Shown: positions 1-5,118 of the stretch, one piece after another
How positions within the stretch are numbered: the first letter of the stretch is position 1
Layout: each line of letters starts with the position of its first letter
Origin: Candidatus Dadabacteria bacterium
GTDB taxonomy: Bacteria > Desulfobacterota_D > UBA1144 > Nemesobacterales > Nemesobacteraceae
DNA: 5,733 nucleotides
NCBI GenBank assembly: GCA_026709745.1
Contig: JAPOSJ010000043.1
Coordinates: forward strand, 1,471 to 7,203
Direction: 5' to 3'
Notes under the pieces: model-generated
Database searches by the model: none
Told to the model about the DNA's origin: nothing
What the model saw: only the letters and a program-made list of their open reading frames with translations
Program-made: the position numbers and the translations under genes

Positions 1-596
1 CCTCCCTTGATCGCGGAGTTATTCGTTATCCAGGCCGCCTTGCTGTTTTGTCCGTCAAGATACAAGTTCCGGCATCTGTGCACAAACAGGGCAGCTATGT
101 CGAACCCCGTGGCATGCTTTCCTCCGACCCACAGTTCAAGCTTTTTCGCCATGCTTTCAACTTCTGCTTTTCTGTTTTTTACTTGGATATCGCTTGCCCG
201 GACCCAAGGCGGGTTGGCAAGTATCCGGTTCACTTTTCTTTCAAAAAGCGAAAAAGGCCCAATCGTGTTCAGAATGTACCATGTCCACACGCTGTCTCCC
301 TCTTCATCAATGATCTTTGTAAGGGAACTCAAAAACGATTCGAGAGGTTCTTTGAGTTCTTCCGGTACCTCATCGGGGAGTGGGGAGTGGTCGCATGCGG
401 CCTCTACGAGTCTTGGAAGGAAGTTTTGGAATTCCGGATTTCTGATGGCTTCTTTGGGGAGGCTAAATTCCTTTTTATTGGGGGAGATAAGCTGAAAGAA
501 ATCTTTGTACAGCCCTTCCTGAATTTCTGTAGTAAGTAAGCTATCTCCTTGGGTTACGTTAAGCCGCACAGAGAAGTTCAGTCCATTTTCTGGAGG
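1..596 (-). CDS. Continuation of the same restriction-modification enzyme in the shifted frame (NPPW motif), open at the window edge
   Basis: Read on the minus strand from 596, this frame gives PPENGLNFSVRLNVTQGDSL and stays open for 198 codons to the window edge. It contains ILANPPWVRASD, with NPPW at 204-215, the catalytic motif IV of adenine-N6 methyltransferases. The GDSL stretch just after the break is the usual run between motifs I and IV in Eco57I-type enzymes, so this is the direct continuation of the upstream part and not a separate gene. No start codon or ribosome site lies near 596, and an in-frame stop sits at 612-614, so it can only be made by a frame change in the G run. The target-recognition region would lie beyond position 1 and cannot be judged here. 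The absence of stops and the intact motif argue against an old, decayed gene. Confidence 0.8.
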
Positions 597-1866
597 GGGG
601 GGGCAGAGCCCTCAGAAGTGTCGCTTTGGCCATTTCCACAGCGACTGGGTGAATATCAATTCCATGTACGAGCCTCGCCACGGCCATAGCCCGTCTACCC
701 GGCGGAATGGTTCTCAGAGCTAACGCCCCGGAAATGCGCCGCGCCGAGTGGTAAAGAAAAGTTCCGGATCCGCATGCAGGGTCAAGTACCCCTATTCCGT
801 TCAGCGCTTCGCCGTCTCCGTCAAGGCTCCTTAGTGCGGCTTTTGCTGCCGACTCGATCCATTCATTGTCGAGAATCTCTTCAGCCATCTGTTCCGCAAT
901 CCAGTCAGGCGTATAGTATTCTCCGTATATCTTGCGGTCCTTTTTGTCGATACACTGCTCGTAGAGATTCTTAAGCACGTCCGCAAATCGGAAGCGCCAG
1001 TTGTACTCTTTTGCTTTTCGGAAAAGGTCAGTGCTTTTCTCGACTCCCTCGTCGCTTTCAACAAGCCAAGAAGTAAATCCTTCCCCGAGCACTGCTTCGG
1101 GGTCATCGTCGTTCGTTTCAGGTGTAAGTGCCGCGATTACCGCCTTGGCCACAGCCACGAGAAAGCAATGCTTGACGAACAGGTCATGCTGGTACAGTTC
1201 GTGTTCGGGAGCCATACCGGATCCTCGCAGTCTATCTAACCAGAGGGCGAATTTCGTTTTTATTTCCTGGTTGGGGTCTTCTGTGAGTCTGCGGCGGTAG
1301 AGACACTGAAACCCATGCTCGTCTCCCCGGAATATCTCGTATATCTCATCAGGGTCCACCCATCTCTTGCCCGCGGGAGCGTTTCCAAGTGCCTTGCGGA
1401 TGTTTCCCAGCACATCTACGTCTGTGTGTCCGGGGTTCCACCTCAGGTTCCCAAGTTCTTCAAGACCTCTCTTTTTCCATTTCCATATCCACCCTGACTG
1501 TCCGTCCGTAAGAATTCCCACCCAGGGTTTGTCCGCTATTCCCTCAAGATCAAGCTCGCCTCTCAAGTTTTCCCTCAAGCCTTCTACATAAGAGCAAAGC
1601 TGTGCTTTCTGGGTCTCGTTTCCGGATCCCCTGCCGTCGGGATTGGCCTTGCCGGTGGCCTTTGTTTCCACAACGCAGTTGTAGTCAGTCACGTGAATGT
1701 CCGCCTCACGTTTTCCCACGGATCTTGCGAGTACAGGCCCCATTCTGAGAGACTTAAACATGTACTTCATCTCTGTCTGAATTTCTATTTCTTTTTTGTG
1801 GTGCCTTCTTGCTTCCGCAAGGTGCTCAAGTGCTTGTTTATTCTCTTTTTCTTCGGTTTCCTTCAT
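559..1866 (-). CDS. Eco57I-like (type IIG) restriction-modification enzyme, N-terminal part ended by a frameshift
   Basis: The product is the front part of a single-chain enzyme that would both cut DNA and methylate adenine-N6. I chose the ATG at 1866 because GGAG lies 7 bases upstream; an in-frame GTG at 1884 would add six residues and overlap that ribosome site. Numbered from this ATG, residues 1-45 are charged and helical, and D56...E67-T-K69 fits a PD-(D/E)xK nuclease core. A long helical linker follows. YGEYYTP near residue 314 matches methyltransferase motif X, DPACGSG at 362 is the SAM-binding motif I, and GIDIHP near 402 is motif II. The frame then meets nine C on the coding strand (595-603), leaves the family pattern and stops after eleven unrelated residues (435 aa in all). 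Known enzymes of this type are usually far longer (around 900-1200 aa). The lost part continues in another frame. The family call is confident; whether this allele is active is not. Confidence 0.85.
   Translation of the reverse strand: MKETEEKENKQALEHLAEARRHHKKEIEIQTEMKYMFKSLRMGPVLARSVGKREADIHVTDYNCVVETKATGKANPDGRGSGNETQKAQLCSYVEGLRENLRGELDLEGIADKPWVGILTDGQSGWIWKWKKRGLEELGNLRWNPGHTDVDVLGNIRKALGNAPAGKRWVDPDEIYEIFRGDEHGFQCLYRRRLTEDPNQEIKTKFALWLDRLRGSGMAPEHELYQHDLFVKHCFLVAVAKAVIAALTPETNDDDPEAVLGEGFTSWLVESDEGVEKSTDLFRKAKEYNWRFRFADVLKNLYEQCIDKKDRKIYGEYYTPDWIAEQMAEEILDNEWIESAAKAALRSLDGDGEALNGIGVLDPACGSGTFLYHSARRISGALALRTIPPGRRAMAVARLVHGIDIHPVAVEMAKATLLRALPPPSRKWTELLCAA
595..603 (-). repeat. Nine-base G homopolymer at the frame break of the methyltransferase
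   Basis: Nine consecutive G on the plus strand (C9 on the coding strand) lie exactly where the two halves of the enzyme change frame. With eight C the message reads Leu, four Pro, Glu-Asn-Gly and continues through NPPW; with nine it stops at 559. It is the longest G or C run in the window; the next is a C7 run at 4640-4646 inside an intact gene. Such tracts are known to vary in length by slipped-strand pairing in phase-variable restriction-modification genes, and are also prone to sequencing error. Confidence 0.9.
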
Positions 1867-1933
1867 CGTTTTTCTCCAAAGCACATTAACGAGCCATCTA
1901 ATCTGGTTTTTCTTTCAGCTTGGCAGAAACAAG

Positions 1934-1960
1934 CTTATAATGTGCTGTCTACTGCGTCAA
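1934..1960 (-). promoter_or_regulatory. Possible sigma70-type promoter of the restriction-modification gene
   Basis: On the minus strand TTGACG (1955-1960) and TATAAG (1934-1939) stand 15 bases apart, each with five of six consensus bases. The spacing is shorter than the preferred 17. Transcription would start near 1927, leaving a leader of about 60 bases before the ATG at 1866. It is the best match I see upstream of the gene, but it rests on consensus only. Confidence 0.4.
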
Positions 1961-2131
1961 TCAAAATACGACTCTGAGTGCTGCTAATTGTGTCTTGTGA
2001 GAACAGTTGCAAAGATTGCAATGGGCATCTTTGAAAGGGTAAATTCTAAAAGAAATGGAAAACAAACTGAAACATCTTGAATTCATTTATTCCTACTATC
2101 GGAGTTTTATCTTGTGACCCCGCTCCTAGCT

Positions 2132-2191
2132 CCTACCATGTGAGGCTTTTTTGACTTGTGCATAGTTAGAGTATTGCCCGCCCATGGTAGG
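2132..2191. repeat. 9-bp inverted repeat with a 42-bp spacer
   Basis: CCTACCATG at 2132-2140 is the exact reverse complement of CATGGTAGG at 2183-2191. The flanking bases do not pair further on either side. It lies just upstream of the integrase remnant, so it could be a leftover recombinase-binding or element-end sequence, or chance. Confidence 0.4.
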
Positions 2192-2218
2192 TTTCATCCA
2201 CTTCTATAGGAGAAATAA

Positions 2219-2497
2219 ACTGAGCGGCTTGCCGCAGTCTGTGCATGGGCAAAGGATAAAAAGTTCTCCTTCCCCGAGGGCATGCAACCGACGGGCTACG
2301 GAATCCTGAAAACAAGGCTTAGTACTGCGGGAGTTGCCAAGGTTCGCATTCATGGATTCCGCCGCGGGACGGCGGAGGTACTGCTTAAAGCCGGTGCAGG
2401 TCTTCCTGAGGTTATGCAGACTGGCCGCTGGAAAAGCAGTCGGATGGTTTCAGTTTACACCTCCGACCTTGATGCAGAATCTGGGGCGGTTGCATAA
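2219..2497 (+). pseudogene. Tyrosine recombinase (phage-type integrase) C-terminal remnant
   Basis: This is the tail end of a tyrosine recombinase, the family that integrates or excises phages and islands by strand exchange through a tyrosine-DNA bond. The frame is open from 2219, after stops at 2207 and 2216; the first ATG is at 2282. Counting from that ATG, HGFRR holds the HxxR motif (H24, R27), GRWKS supplies the Trp (W50) that often replaces the second histidine, and Y59 in VSVYTSDLD is the expected nucleophile, nine residues after W50. The frame ends at TAA 2495-2497 after a plausible C-terminus. Missing are the N-terminal DNA-binding domain and the first catalytic Arg, so about three quarters of a normal integrase is gone. 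No good ribosome site precedes the ATG. I take it as a non-functional trace of a mobile element. A short expressed fragment is possible but unlikely to recombine DNA alone. Confidence 0.75.
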
Positions 2498-2524
2498 TAC
2501 CTTGCAAACTAAAGTAACAACCTA

Positions 2525-2575
2525 AGGTGATTTCCGAAAAACTTCTGTCGCTGATGATTAAATCGGGGATCACCT
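2525..2575 (+). repeat. 13-bp stem-loop downstream of the integrase remnant
   Basis: AGGTGATTTCCGA (2525-2537) faces TCGGGGATCACCT (2563-2575). As plus-strand RNA all 13 positions pair, two as U-G; the loop is 25 bases. As minus-strand RNA the two wobbles become A-C mismatches, so the plus strand is favoured. No T run follows, so it is not a standard intrinsic terminator. It begins 27 bases after the recombinase stop and could be its 3' structure or part of a recombination site. Confidence 0.55.
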
Positions 2576-2826
2576 CTCTCAAATGTCTGTGAAATCCCCC
2601 CAGCAGGGAGTTTTGCCCATGGCACTTGGTTACGGGTGCCTTAAATGCCCTAAAACTTCAGACTTCCGTAAGACTCCGAGTTGATTAAATAGCTCATAAA
2701 ACCTCAAAAAATTAAAATCCGATAGAATGAGGATCTAAATTGTTTTATGAAAGAAGTTATAATCGTAGAAAATGTGACTAAGCCATAAACCCAGAATACA
2801 TACTATTTTGTCACTTAAGGATCTAA

Positions 2827-2843
2827 AGCATTTAAGGAATGCT
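2827..2843 (-). terminator. Weak hairpin downstream of tRNA-Leu
   Basis: AGCATT and AATGCT form a perfect 6-bp stem around a 5-base loop, 13 bases past the tRNA CCA end. On the minus strand it is followed by TTAGATCC and lacks a real T run. It may help end or process the tRNA transcript, but is a poor intrinsic terminator. Confidence 0.25.
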
Positions 2844-2855
2844 AAGCTCTCACAT

Positions 2856-2941
2856 TGGTGCCGAAGGCGGGAGTCGAACCCGCACGCCCGTAGGGCACTA
2901 CCCCCTCAAGATAGCGCGTCTGCCTATTCCGCCACTTCGGC
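2856..2941 (-). tRNA. tRNA-Leu with anticodon GAG, CCA encoded
   Basis: The minus strand folds as a class II tRNA of 86 bases. The acceptor stem is GCCGAAG with CTTCGGC, the discriminator base is A, and CCA is encoded (plus-strand TGG at 2856-2858). The anticodon arm is CTATC-TTGAGGG-GGTAG with one T-G pair, and the anticodon GAG lies at 2905-2907, reading CUC and CUU leucine codons. The long variable arm (TGCCC-TAC-GGGCG) is typical of leucine tRNAs, and the T arm is GCGGG-TTCGACT-CCCGC. The gene sits 41 bases after the apgM stop on the same strand. Its 3' end points at the integrase remnant, the side on which islands that use a tRNA 3' end as attachment site are found. Confidence 0.96.
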
Positions 2942-2951
2942 ACAGAATCGG

Positions 2952-2979
2952 ATTGTAAAAAATATCACGCAAAGGACAA
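2952..2979 (-). promoter_or_regulatory. Possible promoter of tRNA-Leu
   Basis: On the minus strand TTGTCC (2974-2979) and TACAAT (2952-2957) are 16 bases apart. Transcription would begin about four bases before the mature tRNA 5' end. An alternative pair, TTGAAA (2981-2986) and TATTTT (2959-2964), is also 16 bases apart and overlaps the apgM stop codon. Either would let the tRNA be made independently of the upstream genes. Confidence 0.45.
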
Positions 2980-2982
2980 ATT

Positions 2983-4206
2983 TCAAGCACCAAACTTACG
3001 AAGTCGCCCAGCGTGGGCAAGAAGAAGTGGCATTATTTCCGTTGCCTCAATAATCCCCAGATCACCGCACAAGCAGCATGATTCGGAAAAACCCTCTACG
3101 ACCCCTCCCCTGCAGAATGCTGAACTGATCAGAAGAGGCACAGGGTGCCAGCTGTGAGATTTCATGGCCGCTGGGGTTGAGTGATCACCTGTGACCGCAA
3201 GAACGTCAACTCCAAGTTCTATGATTTCGGGCAGAAGCGAATCAAATTCCTCTATCACACTCACCTTTGCCCTGAAATTGCCATCTTCTCCGTAACTGTC
3301 TGTTTTCTTCACGTGCAAATAGAAAAAATCATACTCCCTGAAATTATCGGAAAGCGTCCTAATTTCGTCGTTTATGGAGTTGCCGGAGACCTCAAGGACA
3401 TCCATACCGACAAGCTTCGACACTCCCCTGTACATCGGATAGGCCGCCACGCACCCGGCCCGAAGCCTGTAAGCCTGATCAAAAGTCGGAAGGTCCGGCC
3501 TCACGGAAAAACCTCTTAGAAGCATGTAATTTGCAACTGACTCATCGCTTATCGCTTCACAGGCCCGGTCAATCAGTTCCGCCGCGATTTCGGCCGTCCT
3601 GATGGAACCATCGTTTTCCCCTCGGGGAATTATTGGAGCAGCGCCTTCTGACTGTGGATCAGTATCGTAGACAAGAGCCTGCTGTTCTGAGAGATGCTCG
3701 GGAAATGACAGAACCACAACGAAGCGGTGCTCAAGGCCGGGATAGAAACTAACTTTCACACCGGATATTTCCCCGACGGCCGATGAAATCCTCGAAATAA
3801 CCCTCTTATTCTCCTCGGTACTGAGTCTGCCCGCTCTCCTGTCGGTAACAACCGGGGCATCCCCTTCGTATCTAACCGTGGCAAAGTTGCCTCTCACGGC
3901 CACATCCGACGGACCCAGCTCAATTCCAAGACCAAGTGCCTCGAGCACCCCCCTTCCTATCTCGTTATGAACAGGGTCATAACCAAAAAGCGCCAGATGC
4001 GCAGCGCCACTTCCGGGTGTTATCCCCCTTCGCACCGGCACATGCAGCCCTAGGGACGCATCTGAAACAAGTCTGTCAAGGTTCGGGGTATGCGCGGTCT
4101 CAAGTTCTGTTTTTCCATCAACCGGAAGTCCTCCGAGCCCATCAAGAACGCATAGAACTATCTTCGAAGAGTTCTTCTCAGTAAGTTTTGAAACAAGGTT
4201 CTGCAT
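2983..4206 (-). CDS. apgM: 2,3-bisphosphoglycerate-independent phosphoglycerate mutase, archaeal (ApgM) type
   Basis: This cytosolic enzyme interconverts 3- and 2-phosphoglycerate in glycolysis and gluconeogenesis through a phosphoserine intermediate and two metal ions. The 407-aa length is normal for ApgM (about 400-410) and shorter than the usual bacterial GpmI (about 510). VLCVLDGLGGLP near residue 22 holds the first metal-binding Asp. TPGSGAAHLALFGYDP (63-78) contains the nucleophile Ser66. YLHVKKTDSYGEDG (296-309) and TGDHSTPAAMKSHSWHP (339-355) supply the remaining metal and phosphate ligands. All key residues appear present. The ATG at 4206 is the first start after an in-frame stop; GGGAG lies 12 bases upstream, a rather long spacing. 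It starts 40 bases after the PhnP-like gene ends and stops 41 bases before the tRNA, so it is probably in an operon with the former. I see no other mutase gene, but the rest of the genome is unseen. Confidence 0.93.
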   Translation of the reverse strand: MQNLVSKLTEKNSSKIVLCVLDGLGGLPVDGKTELETAHTPNLDRLVSDASLGLHVPVRRGITPGSGAAHLALFGYDPVHNEIGRGVLEALGLGIELGPSDVAVRGNFATVRYEGDAPVVTDRRAGRLSTEENKRVISRISSAVGEISGVKVSFYPGLEHRFVVVLSFPEHLSEQQALVYDTDPQSEGAAPIIPRGENDGSIRTAEIAAELIDRACEAISDESVANYMLLRGFSVRPDLPTFDQAYRLRAGCVAAYPMYRGVSKLVGMDVLEVSGNSINDEIRTLSDNFREYDFFYLHVKKTDSYGEDGNFRAKVSVIEEFDSLLPEIIELGVDVLAVTGDHSTPAAMKSHSWHPVPLLISSAFCRGGVVEGFSESCCLCGDLGIIEATEIMPLLLAHAGRLRKFGA

Positions 4207-4246
4207 TTTTCTTTATTTCTCCCGCAAAAACAGAACGCAGATACAG

Positions 4247-5014
4247 TCAGGGATCTCTGAGTTCTATTTCGACTCCATCATAAGCCGGCTCTATATGATC
4301 GGGAAGTTCCGCACGCAACTTCTCATACTCAAGTTCATGGCCCATGTGAGTAAGAAGGGCCTTTTTAGGACTCAGTTCTTTTATCTTGCTTACGGCATCC
4401 TCTACATTGAAGTGAGCCCTGTGGGGTTTGTACCTAAGCGCGCCGAGTATCAGAAGGTCAAGCCCCAAGAGTTTTTCAAAGGATTCATCTGGTATGGCGC
4501 TGCAGTCGGTAACATAACCAAAGGAACCGATTCTGTAACCGAGTATCTTCCAGTCAGCGTGATATATGTCGACGGGTTCTATTGTTATTCCCTCAAAGCT
4601 GATATTACCTCTTATCTCCTTGAAATTCAGCCTGGGTTTCCCCCCCGCCGCCGGGAAAGAATCGAATATGTAAGCGAAATTCCGCTTCAGGTCACAGAGG
4701 GTAGCCGCATTCGCGTAACAGTCTATGTTCATCGAATTCATAAAGTTAAAGGCCTTGAGATCGTCTATTCCATGGGTGTGGTCAGCGTGGGAGTGGGTGT
4801 AGAGAACAAGATCGATCCTGGTTATACCCTCCCTAAGCGCTTGGGTCCTCAGATCGGTCGATGTATCGATAAGTATATTTTTTCCGTAGACTTCAACAAA
4901 CACCGAACTCCTGGTACGTCTGTTCTTAACATTGTCCGATGTACATACAGGGCACCGGCATCCCACTATGGGAACGCCGGTTGAAGTAGCACATCCAAGA
5001 ACTTTGACCTTCAT
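4247..5014 (-). CDS. PhnP-like metallo-beta-lactamase-fold phosphodiesterase/hydrolase
   Basis: This is a metal-dependent hydrolase resembling PhnP, which opens phosphoribosyl cyclic phosphate during phosphonate breakdown. From the ATG at 5014 the protein has 255 aa and begins MKVKVLGCATSTGVP, the normal family N-terminus. C19-x-C21-xx-C24 (GCRCPVC) matches the extra structural zinc site of PhnP. THSHADHTHG supplies H74, H76, D78 and H79 of the dinuclear metal site. YVTDCS holds the bridging Asp and LLTHMGHELEY carries late His residues. In-frame ATG 5059 and TTG 5074 would add hydrophobic residues not typical of the family, and 5059 lies in the likely -10 region, so I prefer 5014 although no clear ribosome site precedes it. 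No other phn genes are nearby, so the true substrate is uncertain and I give no symbol. It appears to lead the unit that continues into apgM. Confidence 0.88.
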   Translation of the reverse strand: MKVKVLGCATSTGVPIVGCRCPVCTSDNVKNRRTRSSVFVEVYGKNILIDTSTDLRTQALREGITRIDLVLYTHSHADHTHGIDDLKAFNFMNSMNIDCYANAATLCDLKRNFAYIFDSFPAAGGKPRLNFKEIRGNISFEGITIEPVDIYHADWKILGYRIGSFGYVTDCSAIPDESFEKLLGLDLLILGALRYKPHRAHFNVEDAVSKIKELSPKKALLTHMGHELEYEKLRAELPDHIEPAYDGVEIELRDP

Positions 5015-5057
5015 AGAAAACGCCAAACATGGTAGAATTAATTTTGTAAGAACATAC

Positions 5058-5086
5058 ATAAAATCTTCCGACAAAGAAATTTACAA
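5058..5086 (-). promoter_or_regulatory. Possible promoter of the PhnP-like gene and apgM
   Basis: On the minus strand TTGTAA (5081-5086) and TTTTAT (5058-5063) are 17 bases apart, each with four of six consensus bases. The start point would fall near 5051, giving a leader of about 37 bases to the ATG at 5014. Its -35 overlaps the -35 of the divergent plus-strand promoter, so the two could compete. Confidence 0.33.
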
Positions 5087-5107
5087 CAAACTAACAACAA
5101 ATATACT
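5080..5107 (+). promoter_or_regulatory. Promoter of the exported helical-repeat gene
   Basis: TTTACA (5080-5085) and TATACT (5102-5107) are 16 bases apart, each with five of six consensus bases. The predicted start point, about 5113-5115, is only four to six bases before the TTG start at 5119. The message would be almost leaderless, which fits the missing ribosome site. Confidence 0.5.
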
Positions 5108-5118
5108 TTCTGCGTAAA

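Larger units (their letters stand above)
1887..2218. other. Non-coding stretch between the restriction-modification gene and the integrase remnant
   Basis: I see no credible gene on either strand; open frames are short and lack family-like sequence. It carries the possible promoter at 1934-1960, two copies of the self-complementary hexamer TTGCAA (2007-2012 and 2016-2021), and a 9-bp inverted repeat (2132-2140 with 2183-2191). An AGGAG at 2208-2212 looks like a ribosome site, but it is followed by TAA and then TGA with no ATG in range. This would fit a gene start lost by rearrangement. Confidence 0.5.
2498..2855. other. Non-coding stretch between integrase remnant and tRNA-Leu
   Basis: No gene is supported here. 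It contains the stem-loop at 2525-2575, a short GGCAC/GTGCC hairpin (2621-2640), and an AT-rich part (about 2690-2850). That part holds a perfect but isolated TATAAT at 2758-2763 with no matching -35. A small hairpin beside the tRNA is listed separately. It probably includes one edge of the inserted element, whose attachment core would be the 3' end of the tRNA. Confidence 0.5.

Noticed and set aside
7..539. Two overlapping plus-strand open frames of about 160 codons
   Set aside because: Both are antisense to the shifted-frame methyltransferase, which carries NPPW and family-like sequence; neither plus-strand product shows a recognisable domain.
831..1106. Minus-strand open frame of 91 codons inside the restriction-modification gene
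   Set aside because: It lies in another frame of a region where the main frame is continuous and carries motif X; its composition is Ser/Arg/Thr-rich like an out-of-frame reading.
2127..2152. GCTC...GAGGC followed by six T, like an intrinsic terminator
   Set aside because: Only three or four pairs form and a bulge is needed; no plus-strand gene ends upstream.
2758..2763. Perfect TATAAT on the plus strand
   Set aside because: No acceptable -35 lies 15-19 bases upstream, and nothing downstream on that strand needs a promoter; the tRNA is on the other strand.
2731..2827. Direct repeat GGATCTAAA at 2731-2739 and 2819-2827
   Set aside because: Nine bases in an AT-rich stretch is close to chance, and there is no matching extension or target-site logic.
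4640..4646. C7 run within the PhnP-like gene as a second possible slip site
   Set aside because: The frame is continuous through it and the protein stays family-like on both sides, so there is no sign of switching.
4295..4984. Plus-strand open frame of 229 codons
   Set aside because: It is antisense to the PhnP-like gene, whose zinc motifs leave no doubt about the coding strand.
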